Shown in pieces: positions 43,010 through 52,176 of a stretch of DNA of 64,000 nt. The position numbers and the translations under genes were made by a program. The notes below the pieces were generated by a model, which was not told the origin of the DNA, ran no database searches, and was given only the letters and a program-made list of their open reading frames with translations. The first letter of the stretch is position 1. The number at the start of each line of letters is the position of its first letter. Origin of the DNA: Mechercharimyces sp. CAU 1602 (GTDB lineage: Bacteria > Bacillota > Bacilli > Thermoactinomycetales > JANTPT01); contig NZ_JANTPT010000001.1 in the NCBI RefSeq assembly GCF_024753565.1, positions 1,507,969-1,571,968 on the forward strand, read 5' to 3'.

Positions 43010-43632
43010 GTACCGATTTCCTCCTTCGAATGGGAATTCTCTGTTACTGCATTACCAATGCCTCGCAAGAAGAGACTGTGGATCGAATCCACCTGGTCCA
43101 GTAAGTTGTACTTAAAATCATTCATAATCCAAGATGAGACAGTCTCATCTATGGTACCAAAAATCATCTTCCGTGTGATTCGATGAGCGATATCGGAGCG
43201 AAACACCCCATTTTTAATACCTGCATCTACCACTGCATCCATAACATCGAGGTACCGTTTTAATATTTGGGCGATCCCTTGTCGCACTTCAGGATTAGAT
43301 TGACGAAGTTCAATCTGTGTCACCATAGCGAGTTGATGATCGCGCTCCAAGTGAGCAAAGTGAAGCCGAATCAGTTCCCTCAACTGGTTCGATGGATCTT
43401 CGATAACGGAAAGCGCTTTCTCTACATCGTTAATAAACGCGCCCATCTTCTCATTAAAAACAGAGATCAATACATCATCTTTATTTTTAAAATAGAGATA
43501 GATCGTCCCATCAGCCACTTTGGCCTCACGAGCAATTTTGGAGACTTGTGTATTATGGTACCCGTATTGAGCGATCACACGCACAGCTGCGTCAAGAATC
43601 GCTTCGTATTTCCCTCCAGTTCGTTTGGCCAT
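43006..43632 (-). CDS. fadR: TetR-family fatty-acid regulator FadR
   Basis: 208 residues. N-terminal TetR HTH 'VIAQYGYHNTQVSKIAREAKVADGTIYLYFKNKDDVL', then an all-helical acyl-CoA-binding domain. Its place between lcfA and etfB matches B. subtilis FadR (YsiA), which represses beta-oxidation genes until long-chain acyl-CoA binds. A FadR-type operator lies 43 bp upstream. The fadB gene present in the B. subtilis operon is absent here. Confidence 0.9.
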   Translation of the reverse strand: MAKRTGGKYEAILDAAVRVIAQYGYHNTQVSKIAREAKVADGTIYLYFKNKDDVLISVFNEKMGAFINDVEKALSVIEDPSNQLRELIRLHFAHLERDHQLAMVTQIELRQSNPEVRQGIAQILKRYLDVMDAVVDAGIKNGVFRSDIAHRITRKMIFGTIDETVSSWIMNDFKYNLLDQVDSIHSLFLRGIGNAVTENSHSKEEIGT

Positions 43633-43674
43633 AGATTCGCTTCCTTTCCCTCATCCAGTGCGCACAAACAAAAA

Positions 43675-43692
43675 TGAATGGTCATTCATTCA
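43675..43692. promoter_or_regulatory. FadR operator
   Basis: TGAATGGTCATTCATTCA: the half-sites TGAATG and CATTCA at the spacing of the B. subtilis FadR consensus TGAATGAMTANTCATTCA, upstream of fadR. Implies autoregulation of fadR-etfBA. Confidence 0.8.
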
Positions 43693-43744
43693 ACCTCTAG
43701 TTTAGTACGCTTTTTACCCTCTGTCAACTAGTGAACACCGCATT

Positions 43745-43776
43745 AAAGAAACGACCCACTGAGTCGTTTCTTTAAA
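43745..43776 (-). terminator. lcfA terminator
   Basis: AAAGAAACGAC - ccactga - GTCGTTTCTTT, 12 bp past the lcfA stop. It implies that fadR has its own promoter. Confidence 0.75.
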
Positions 43777-43787
43777 GTCGCTCATCG

Positions 43788-45491
43788 TTATTGTGTGACG
43801 GCTTCTCGTTCAAGTTTCTCTTTCTCTTCCCGTACCAATTCGCGGCGCAAGATTTTTCCTACAGAACTCTTTGGTAAGTCTGTCCGGAACTCATACAAGC
43901 GAGGTACTTTATATTTAGCCATTTGCCCCCGACAAAACTGATCAAGCTCTTCTTCCGACAAAGTAGCTCCTTCTTTTAAGACCACATATGCCTTTACGGT
44001 CTCGCCCCGATAAGCATGTTGAACACCTACTACAGCTGCTTCTTGAATTGCCTCATGTGTATACAAGACTTCTTCTACTTCGCGTGGATAAATATTGTAA
44101 CCACTAGCGATGATCATATCCTTTTTACGATCCATAATGTAAAAGGCGCCTTTTTCATCCATGCGTGCCATATCTCCAGTGGAGAGCCAACCATCTTTTA
44201 ATACCTTCGCTGTTTCCTCTGGACGATTCCAATAACCTGTCATCACCTGTGGGCCTTTTACCTGCATCTCACCGATCTCGCCCGCAGCCACCTCTTCACC
44301 CGTTTCCGGGTTTACGATCCGGCAGTCTGTATTGGGCCATGGTAGACCAATGCTTCCGGGAGTGCGCTCTCCCCACACAATATTACAGTGCGTAACAGGT
44401 GAAGCCTCTGTTAAGCCGTACCCTTCGACTAAGTTCCCACCAGTCAGTTCTTCAAAAGTTTTTTGCACATCGACCGGAAGCGGAGCTGATCCACTAATAC
44501 ACGCATCCACCGATGATAAATCGTGCATCGCCGCCTTTGGATGATTAATCAGTGCGACGTACATGGTAGGTGCCCCGGGAAACATCGTCGGTTTCTCTTT
44601 AGCAAAGGTTTTCAAAAGTTGATCTGCATCAAATTTTGGAATTAAAATCATCGTTGACGCCATGTAAATAGAGTAATTCATTACTGTGGTCATCCCATAT
44701 ACGTGAAAAAACGGCAATAACCCAAGCACTTTTTCTTTACCGCGCTCCGTTTTATATACCCAGGCTGCACATTGAGCCGCGTTGGTTGCCAAGTTACGAT
44801 GTGTGAGCATCGCCCCTTTCGCAAGACCTGTCGTCCCCCCTGTGTATTGCAACAGTGCCAATTCTTCTGGAGACTCCACTGCAGACTCCACTGGATCTGC
44901 AAGCGCTTTCTTAATTAGGTCAGAGAAACGGTATATATTTTTATCTTCATAAGGTATGTTTACCTTAATCTTGTCAACAAATTTTACTTTTAGCGGATAC
45001 GCCACGTTTTTCGGGAATGGAAGGTAATCCTTTATACTAGTGACAATCACTTGCTTCAACTTCGTCTGTGCCTTTACGTTGGCCACTTTCGGATAGACCA
45101 GGTCCAAGCAGATGATTGTCTCCGCCTCAGAATCATTTAACTGGTGCTCCAACTCGCGCTCCATATACAGCGGATTTGTTTGTACGACGACAGCACCCAA
45201 ATATAGGCTGGCATAGTAGGCGATCACTGCTTGTGGAGAGTTGGGTAGCATCAAAGAGATACGATCCCCTTTCTTAATACCTAACCCTCGCAATGCATTA
45301 GCCAACCGATATACATGATCTTGCAATTGGCTATATGTCATGCGTTTTCCCATAAAATGAATGACTTCACGATCTGGAAAGTCGCGTACAGCATCTTCTA
45401 AAAAGCGGGTAAGTGGTACATCTGGAATGTCCAGTTCTGCTGGCACCTCCGCAGGATATGAGGCAAGCCACTTCTTTTCCTTATTCACCAA
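43788..45491 (-). CDS. lcfA: Long-chain fatty-acid-CoA ligase
   Basis: 567 residues with a TTG start at 45491, 8 nt after AAGGGGG (GTG 45488 is an alternative; longer upstream readings lack a site). AMP-binding motifs 'LQYTGGTTGLAKGAMLTH', 'EGYGLTEASPVTH', 'GWLSTGDMARMDEKGAFYIMDRKKDMI' and 'YNIYPREVEEVL' are complete. Activates fatty acids to acyl-CoA for beta-oxidation or lipid synthesis. First gene of the fatty-acid locus. Confidence 0.95.
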   Translation of the reverse strand: MVNKEKKWLASYPAEVPAELDIPDVPLTRFLEDAVRDFPDREVIHFMGKRMTYSQLQDHVYRLANALRGLGIKKGDRISLMLPNSPQAVIAYYASLYLGAVVVQTNPLYMERELEHQLNDSEAETIICLDLVYPKVANVKAQTKLKQVIVTSIKDYLPFPKNVAYPLKVKFVDKIKVNIPYEDKNIYRFSDLIKKALADPVESAVESPEELALLQYTGGTTGLAKGAMLTHRNLATNAAQCAAWVYKTERGKEKVLGLLPFFHVYGMTTVMNYSIYMASTMILIPKFDADQLLKTFAKEKPTMFPGAPTMYVALINHPKAAMHDLSSVDACISGSAPLPVDVQKTFEELTGGNLVEGYGLTEASPVTHCNIVWGERTPGSIGLPWPNTDCRIVNPETGEEVAAGEIGEMQVKGPQVMTGYWNRPEETAKVLKDGWLSTGDMARMDEKGAFYIMDRKKDMIIASGYNIYPREVEEVLYTHEAIQEAAVVGVQHAYRGETVKAYVVLKEGATLSEEELDQFCRGQMAKYKVPRLYEFRTDLPKSSVGKILRRELVREEKEKLEREAVTQ

Positions 45492-45747
45492 TATCTGTTC
45501 CCCCTTGAGAAATATATGCACCATTCCGTTATAACCGTATTTCAAACCATAGTCTCGCAATCTATGATTCGATCATTTAATCTAGGTTCCCTCTTCGCTA
45601 TTTTAACGAACTTTCTTCCGTTTTTAAATCACTTTTTTCTTCCTCACTGTAAGAAAAGCCGATGCAAATCAAGGAAACCCTTGATAAGATCGGCTTTTCG
45701 CGACACAAAAACGAAAAAATATTTTCATCAAATCTTCATAATCACGT
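45492..45747. other. Promoter region of lcfA with a long hairpin
   Basis: A hairpin GAAAAGCCGAT ... ATCAAGG aaa CCTTGAT ... ATCGGCTTTTC (about 45,655-45,698) ends the spoVAF transcript. No FadR-like box was seen near the lcfA start. Confidence 0.55.
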
Positions 45748-47223
45748 TTAGCGATCTGGATCTTGCGTAGATAATGCTTGTGGTCGTTTGTCTTTAATGG
45801 GGATAGGGGAACGAACCAACACATCGATTAATGCTTTTCCGTTAAATGGAATAAGTGGCCACAGATACGGCGTATTTATTGATTTGGCACGAGCCAAATA
45901 GATAAACCATGCTAATACCGCTACTATTAATCCAGGTGTTTTAAAGATGGCTACCGCCAGCAAAAATAGGAGTCGCATCATCTTATTTGCCAATCCTAGC
46001 TCATAACTGGGCGTCGCAAACGTACCGATCGCCGCCACCGAAATATATAAAATCACCTCTGGTATAAACAACCCTACTTTGATCGCCATTTCCCCTAGTA
46101 AGATAGCAGCAATTAACCCCAAAGCCGTCGCCAAAGCGGAAGGAGTGTGAACAGAGGCCATCCGCAATATTTCAATACCCAACTCAGCAATAATAATTTG
46201 TACGATTAGTGGAAGCTGGCCCATTTTCTCAGGTCCTAAAAATTGCAGTGCACCAGGGGTCAAATCAGGCTGAATAGCGAGCAAATACCAAAGTGGTAAC
46301 AAAAAAAGAGAGGCAAACATAGCCAGAAACCGCACCCATCGTAAAAATGCACCTACTGCCGGCTTCTGTCGATATTCCTCTGCATGCTGAACATGATGAA
46401 AAAAAGTAGTTGGTGTGATCATAACGCTGGGAGAGGTATCTACATAGACCAGCACGTGCCCTTCAAACAGGTGCACAGCTGCCACATCCGGACGCTCTGT
46501 ATAACGAACCATCGGATATGGATTCCAATAATGCCCAAACAAATACTCTTCCACACTTTTTTCGGCCATCGGCAACCCATCCACATTAATCTTCTTTAAC
46601 TTTTGTTTAATATTTTCTACTAAAGGGGGGTTCGCTATATCTTCTAAATATCCTATACAAATATCTGTCTTCGACCGCTTTCCTACCGATACATGTTCTA
46701 AGCGAAAGGAAGGATCCCGCACTCTCCGTCGTGTCAAAGCAGTATTTACCACGATTGTCTCCACAAAACCGTCACGCGCACCACGCACCACTCTCTCCAA
46801 ATCCGGCTCTTGCGGAGAGCGCACCGGATAAGTACGGGCATCAATCACCAACGCTTCCTCTGCTCCTTCAATAAAAAGAACAACCGGACCAGATAAAAGT
46901 TGGTTAATAATATCCTTCATCTTATCTGTTTTTTCAAGTTCAATATACGGTATTTCTGTCTGCAACAAGCGCTGAATTGGATCAATACTTAGCTCTTTCC
47001 GTTCTAAATTGGCCAAATTCGTCATGATAAAGTTCATAATATCATCTTTAACCAGGCCATCGACAAAATAGAGAACAAAGCGCTTCCCTGCATACGAAAG
47101 GTCGCGTCGATTCATATCGTAACTTTTTTCTACTCCCAACAATTGATCTAATACCTCGGTGTTATCATCTAACTTTTTGCTGACCTTCATCGTTTGTGCA
47201 CGATCTTTCAGTGCTTGACCCAC
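45748..47223 (-). CDS. spoVAF: GerA-family spore protein, SpoVAF-like
   Basis: 491 residues. A large soluble N-terminal half, then four or five transmembrane helices from about residue 290 ('FLAMFASLFLLPLWYLLAIQPDL', 'IAELGIEILRMASVHTPSALATALGLIAAILLGE'), and the C-terminus 'RSPIPIKDKRPQALSTQDPD', which recalls SpoVAF rather than GerAA/BA/KA. SpoVAF sits in the inner spore membrane and, with FigP, is reported to form a channel that amplifies germinant signalling. Here it is not preceded by the other spoVA genes. Confidence 0.85.
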   Translation of the reverse strand: MGQALKDRAQTMKVSKKLDDNTEVLDQLLGVEKSYDMNRRDLSYAGKRFVLYFVDGLVKDDIMNFIMTNLANLERKELSIDPIQRLLQTEIPYIELEKTDKMKDIINQLLSGPVVLFIEGAEEALVIDARTYPVRSPQEPDLERVVRGARDGFVETIVVNTALTRRRVRDPSFRLEHVSVGKRSKTDICIGYLEDIANPPLVENIKQKLKKINVDGLPMAEKSVEEYLFGHYWNPYPMVRYTERPDVAAVHLFEGHVLVYVDTSPSVMITPTTFFHHVQHAEEYRQKPAVGAFLRWVRFLAMFASLFLLPLWYLLAIQPDLTPGALQFLGPEKMGQLPLIVQIIIAELGIEILRMASVHTPSALATALGLIAAILLGEMAIKVGLFIPEVILYISVAAIGTFATPSYELGLANKMMRLLFLLAVAIFKTPGLIVAVLAWFIYLARAKSINTPYLWPLIPFNGKALIDVLVRSPIPIKDKRPQALSTQDPDR

Positions 47224-47407
47224 CTAACATCCCCCTCGATCTATGTAAGCTTTCCATATGTAGTATGTCAGTATGTCTTGATAGACATTCTTCCCTAACG
47301 AAAGAGATTCCCGGTTTGACGAAAACACTATCGGTTTTTCAAACCTCCCGCTCTTCACTATGATAGAATGCCTGTAATCATACTTAACATAAAAAGAGGA
47401 GTTTGTT

Positions 47408-49561
47408 ATGAGTACTTCACACGAAGCCCAGCGCCTGCTACATGAGATTTATGGGTATACAGCCTTTCGTCCCGGTCAACAACAAGTGATCGATAGTATC
47501 GTTAACGGTCATGATACAATGGCGATTATGCCCACTGGGGGCGGGAAGTCAATCTGTTATCAGATCCCTGCACTCCTCCTTCCCGGAGTAACACTTGTCG
47601 TCTCACCCCTGATCTCCCTTATGAAAGATCAAGTAGATGCCTTAGGTCGTGTAGGCATTCCCGCAACGTATCTCAACAGTACACTTTCGACCGAGGAAAA
47701 TAACGAACGGGTAAGAAAAGCCAGTCAGGGCAAATACCAACTGATCTATGTTGCTCCTGAGCGGTTGGATTCCTCTATTTTCCGCTCCTTATTACACTCC
47801 CTCACCGTCTCTTTTATAGCCGTTGATGAGGCTCATTGCGTTTCCCAATGGGGCCACGATTTTCGTCCTAGCTATCGCATGATCGCACCATTGATCACAC
47901 AGCTATCTCCTCGCCCCATCGTTGCAGCTTTTACTGCCACCGCCACCGCTGAAGTAATAAGTGATATGAAAGAAGCGTTAGAGCTGCGTGACCCCAACAC
48001 TTACTTCACCAGCTTCGCTCGTGAAAATTTGTCCCTTTCAGTCTTACGCGGAGTAAATAAGCGCAACTATATTAAACGTTATCTGCAAACAAACCCTGAT
48101 GACGCAGGAATTATTTATACTGCTACCCGCAGAGAAGCTGACCAGTTAACTCAGTACCTTCAACAAGCAGGTGTTCAAGCTGGCACTTATCATGCTGGTT
48201 TACGTGATGACCAACGCAAAGAGGCACAGGAGCGCTTCCTCTTCGACGACACGAGGATCATTGTTGCCACCAATGCATTTGGCATGGGTATCGATAAATC
48301 AAACGTACGCTTCGTTATCCATCACAATATGCCAAAAAATATGGAGTCCTATTACCAGGAAGCAGGTCGTGCAGGTCGTGATGGTGAACCGAGCGAGTGT
48401 ATTCTTCTATTCGAATCCAAGGACGTTCAATTACAAAAATATTTATTGGAGCAATCTGACCTCACCCAGGAACGAAAAGCGATGGAGTATCAAAAATTAC
48501 AAGCAATGATGGATTATTGCTACACCCAACAATGCTTAACCTCTTCTATCCTCAACTACTTTGGTGAAACATTAGTTGCTCCTTGTGGTACATGTAGCAA
48601 CTGTACTGATACCACGGAAAAAAGCGACATTACACTGGAAGCACAAAAAATATTTTCTTGTATCAAACGAATGCGTGAACGATTTGGTATCTCCATGATT
48701 GCCAAGGTGCTCGTCGGTTCCAAGAGCAAACGCATCTATCAGCTACAGTTAGAGCAACTTCCTACCTACGGAGTGATGAAAGATCAAGGGGCGAAAGAAG
48801 TTGAAGACTTGATAAAATTCCTCATAGCCGAACGGTACCTGGGTTTGACTGATGATCAATACCCAGTCGTGTTTTTACGAGAACAAGCGGTGCAAACATT
48901 ACTAGGAAATGAGAAAGTATACCACAAAACCACTCGTGTTATGAGTAAAATCGTAAGCGATAATGCCTTATTCCAAGAGTTGCGGCAGGTTCGTAAGCAG
49001 TTGGCTCAAGACGAAGGAGTTCCCCCCTATGTTATTTTTAACGATGCCAGCTTACGCGAGATGAGCATCCGCCTCCCACAAACAGAAGAAGAGATGCTGC
49101 TTATCAAAGGGGTTGGGACTGAAAAATGGAAGCGCTACGGGTTACTCTTTATTGAAGCGATCCAAACCTTTTTGCAACACCATCCTGACTTCATCACAAC
49201 CCTAGACCCCATCCCTGTGGAAACCCAGCTCTTAACACCACAGACGAAGGAAAACGACAACAAAGAAGCGAGCCATCTGCTCACCTTAGCACAATTCCAA
49301 CAAGGGGCGAGCATTACAGCTATTGCTAATGAACGACAACTGAAAGAACGTACCGTTGAAGCCCATTTATTACGCTCCGCACAAGAAGGGTTTGAAATCA
49401 ACTGGGATCGACTTATTCCTGAACAACATGAAGCGCTGATATTAGCTGCCTATAACCAGCTACAAGAAGTAAAATTAAAGCCAATAAAAGAGAATCTTCC
49501 TTCTACCATCGAATACGGTACGATCAAAGCCGTTCTTATTAAAAATGGTATCTGGAAATAG
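47408..49561 (+). CDS. recQ: ATP-dependent DNA helicase RecQ
   Basis: 717 residues. Motif 0/I 'FRPGQQQVIDSI...MPTGGGKSICYQIPAL', DEAH box in 'FIAVDEAHCVSQWGHDFRPSY', motif VI 'YYQEAGRAGRDGEPSE', a zinc-binding RQC region ('CYTQQCLTSSILNYFGE...CGTCSNC'), then an HRDC domain ('LLIKGVGTEKWKRYG') and a C-terminal HTH_40-type domain ('SITAIANERQLKERTVEAHL'). 3'-5' helicase for recombination and fork repair. RBS AAGAGGAG. Confidence 0.96.
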   Translation: MSTSHEAQRLLHEIYGYTAFRPGQQQVIDSIVNGHDTMAIMPTGGGKSICYQIPALLLPGVTLVVSPLISLMKDQVDALGRVGIPATYLNSTLSTEENNERVRKASQGKYQLIYVAPERLDSSIFRSLLHSLTVSFIAVDEAHCVSQWGHDFRPSYRMIAPLITQLSPRPIVAAFTATATAEVISDMKEALELRDPNTYFTSFARENLSLSVLRGVNKRNYIKRYLQTNPDDAGIIYTATRREADQLTQYLQQAGVQAGTYHAGLRDDQRKEAQERFLFDDTRIIVATNAFGMGIDKSNVRFVIHHNMPKNMESYYQEAGRAGRDGEPSECILLFESKDVQLQKYLLEQSDLTQERKAMEYQKLQAMMDYCYTQQCLTSSILNYFGETLVAPCGTCSNCTDTTEKSDITLEAQKIFSCIKRMRERFGISMIAKVLVGSKSKRIYQLQLEQLPTYGVMKDQGAKEVEDLIKFLIAERYLGLTDDQYPVVFLREQAVQTLLGNEKVYHKTTRVMSKIVSDNALFQELRQVRKQLAQDEGVPPYVIFNDASLREMSIRLPQTEEEMLLIKGVGTEKWKRYGLLFIEAIQTFLQHHPDFITTLDPIPVETQLLTPQTKENDNKEASHLLTLAQFQQGASITAIANERQLKERTVEAHLLRSAQEGFEINWDRLIPEQHEALILAAYNQLQEVKLKPIKENLPSTIEYGTIKAVLIKNGIWK

Positions 49562-49813
49562 TTTAACCTCCATACCTCCCTTCTCATGATATGCACAAGA
49601 AAACAAGTACTTATTTATCCCTCAAATGAGAAAGAATTTTGGTTCGTCGTGCGAGAATAATCAATTGTAAAGAAGAGCCCCTCTTATGCAAGCAGGGCTC
49701 TTCTTTACATTTGATTCGCATTCCTTCATCTCCAATTTCTACTAGTCATTTAGTTTCTTTTATTGTAAAATAATAGAGTAATATTTGAGATATTATGTAG
49801 CGGAGGCTGATTC
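49562..49813. other. Terminator region after recQ
   Basis: A strong hairpin GTAAAGAAGAGCCC - loop - GGGCTCTTCTTTAC (49,667-49,709). The rest is AT-rich and leads into the next membrane-protein gene. Confidence 0.75.
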
Positions 49814-50821
49814 ATGATACCTAGATTTTCTACTCTTATTCGACACAACTGGCCATCCATATGGGGGCTGCACCTTCTCTCATTCATCGTAACTTCTGGG
49901 CTTAGTATTGGTGCCGCACTGCTGGCATATCTAATATTTATCCCCTTTGTTATCGTAATCGGCCTTGTAGGAGTCTCCTCAGGCGTAAGTTCTGATTTTG
50001 GTGAAGCGTTGAATCAGTTTCCCACGGAATATGGGGTTGCTTTTTCTACTATCATGATCACCTTGATCATTCTTCTACAAGCGCTAGCGCAAGCCATCCC
50101 TTACAGTTACTATTATTCCGGATTATTCGGTGTATTTAAAGAGATGATAGCAAGACAAGCTCCCAATACCAACACTCTTATGACCTCGGGATTTAGTAGA
50201 TTTGTCAAATCATCGCTTCTTTACTTCACTATTTTTCTTATTTTATCCATCCCATTTTTGTGTTTAGTAATAATCATCCAGTTAGATCAAGCTGAAGTAC
50301 TTTCGTTTTCATGGATCCTCTTCCTCGTTATGATAACCATATTACTCTTTATATTTACTGCCTTATCTTTAATGCACGCCCCCATCATTTTTACCCTCGA
50401 GCAACGATCTATTGCGGATTCTATTCTCAGCTCTGTTCGAGTCACTTTCACCTCACTGGGTAAGGTAATATTATCTGCCCTAACCTATATAGGAATAAAT
50501 TTTATTATCGTTCTTTTTCTCGGTCTAGGCATCCTATTCATACCCCTGATGATCGTTGCTAAAGGAATCGCACCCGTACAAGTTCTCATCGGCATATTGC
50601 TGTTTTTTTATGGCCTATTTTTCGTTTTTTTTCTCATTCCATTTATCCATGCCGTATCCTTAAAGTCGATCGTTTATCGTTATTACAAACATATTCGTCC
50701 TCCATGCTACCCTCACGATCCTTCAAATATTTCATCATCTGCTATAGTAGAGTCCAAATTAGCCAACTCGATTCCCTCTGACGATAAAAATGAGGGTAAT
50801 ATTATCATAAAGTGGCATTAA
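49814..50821 (+). CDS. Multi-pass membrane protein, paralogue 3
   Basis: 335 residues, about six hydrophobic helices. 'FSTLIRHNWPSIWGLHLLSF' at the N-terminus, 'LSLMHAPIIFTLEQRSIADSILSSVRVTFTSLGKVIL' and 'KSIVYRYYKHIRPPCYP' near the end show the same pattern as paralogues 1, 2 and 4. The soluble tail is short and ends in 'IIIKWH'. RBS GCGGAGG. Function unknown. Confidence 0.75.
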   Translation: MIPRFSTLIRHNWPSIWGLHLLSFIVTSGLSIGAALLAYLIFIPFVIVIGLVGVSSGVSSDFGEALNQFPTEYGVAFSTIMITLIILLQALAQAIPYSYYYSGLFGVFKEMIARQAPNTNTLMTSGFSRFVKSSLLYFTIFLILSIPFLCLVIIIQLDQAEVLSFSWILFLVMITILLFIFTALSLMHAPIIFTLEQRSIADSILSSVRVTFTSLGKVILSALTYIGINFIIVLFLGLGILFIPLMIVAKGIAPVQVLIGILLFFYGLFFVFFLIPFIHAVSLKSIVYRYYKHIRPPCYPHDPSNISSSAIVESKLANSIPSDDKNEGNIIIKWH

Positions 50822-50991
50822 AAGGTCGTCATTTAAGCCGTCTTTATCCCTATAGAAATAAGTTCCCATATCGTCTCCAATATCTACTAGCTTACATATA
50901 TCTTTTCATGTAAAATAATCGAAGAATATATTATAATAGATCGATTACTATATGATATATTATTAAAAGGAAATGTATGGGAGGATGTTGA

Positions 50992-52014
50992 ATGGTACCT
51001 AATTTTTTTACGCTTGTCCGTAATAACTGGGCCTCCTTATGGGGGTTAAGTTGGCTTTCATATCTTATTTATACAGCATTATCCACTGCGGCGTTCATTG
51101 TATACTATATCTTTCTATTTATCGGCCTCTTTTTTGTCGCTTTGTTAGGAGCAACAACCGCTGCCGGCTCGTCCCCTGCGGAATTTATCGATAATGCCGG
51201 CGTGATTGCCTTTCTCTTTTTTGCTGTCTATTTAATCATCCTTTCTTCAGCGCTGTATGCCATTCTTTGCTCTTTTCACATCTCTAGTCTACTCGGTATT
51301 ATTCAGGAGATAGTGAATAAAGGTCGTACAAGTGCTAGCACATTAATTGAGTATGGCTTTAAAAATTTTTTTAAGACTATCCTCTTTTACATAACCTTGT
51401 TTTTGATTGCAGGGGCGATTCTCTTTCTATTCATCGCAGGAACGATATTTACTGGTATGGATGTACTCATTCTTAATATTCTAGGGGTTGTACTTGTTCT
51501 TATTAGCGCGATCTGTCTCATCTTCTATGGTTTATTGATGATGCATGCCCCTATCTTTTTTACTGTTGAAGATCAGTCCATCCGACAATCCATTAGTAAC
51601 TCCGTTCATGTATTCTTCACTTCGATGGGCAACGTGTTGATGTCCGGACTCATAAGTTTTTCTTACATTCTCCTTCTCGTGCTCCTGTACCTAGTAGGGA
51701 TACTGTTATTTGCCCTCATGGCTCTCCTAGACGGGCACAGCGGCCTACAGATATTTATTGGCCTCATCCTGTTTATATGTGGGGTATTTTACGTGCTTTT
51801 TTTGGTACCTATCATACCTACCTTATCCCTTAAGTCTATCTACTATCGTTATGTCAAATATATTCGTCCAACATACTTTCCCACAGAACCGGCTCAGGCT
51901 GCAGTAACAGCATCGCATTCACCACCACCTGCCATACAGCAACCCCCTTCTGTTATAGAAGATAACTCTTCACAGCCCAAGAAGGACGATTCGTTTAATG
52001 TAAGCTGGCACTAA
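50992..52014 (+). CDS. Multi-pass membrane protein, paralogue 4
   Basis: 340 residues. 'FFTLVRNNWASLWGLSWLSY', 'LLMMHAPIFFTVEDQSIRQSISNSVHVFFTSMGNVLM', 'KSIYYRYVKYIRPTYFP' and the end 'FNVSWH' align along the whole length with paralogue 3, 171 bp upstream, so this pair is a tandem duplication. The tail is Pro/Gln-rich. RBS GGGAGG. A stem (about 52,026-52,050) follows. Function unknown. Confidence 0.75.
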   Translation: MVPNFFTLVRNNWASLWGLSWLSYLIYTALSTAAFIVYYIFLFIGLFFVALLGATTAAGSSPAEFIDNAGVIAFLFFAVYLIILSSALYAILCSFHISSLLGIIQEIVNKGRTSASTLIEYGFKNFFKTILFYITLFLIAGAILFLFIAGTIFTGMDVLILNILGVVLVLISAICLIFYGLLMMHAPIFFTVEDQSIRQSISNSVHVFFTSMGNVLMSGLISFSYILLLVLLYLVGILLFALMALLDGHSGLQIFIGLILFICGVFYVLFLVPIIPTLSLKSIYYRYVKYIRPTYFPTEPAQAAVTASHSPPPAIQQPPSVIEDNSSQPKKDDSFNVSWH

Positions 52015-52176
52015 CGATGTCTCGCCTCTCATCTCTTGATGAGGGGCCTTTCTATTTAGTAAACCATCGGCTCTGTCTGTGGAACCCTTCACCCACTCTC
52101 CTTTCCATTCCCACTCCTTTTTTGCTACAATGAGCTTTGAATCTATTGTAAACCGTTTCCGTGAGGAGGAGCCTCG

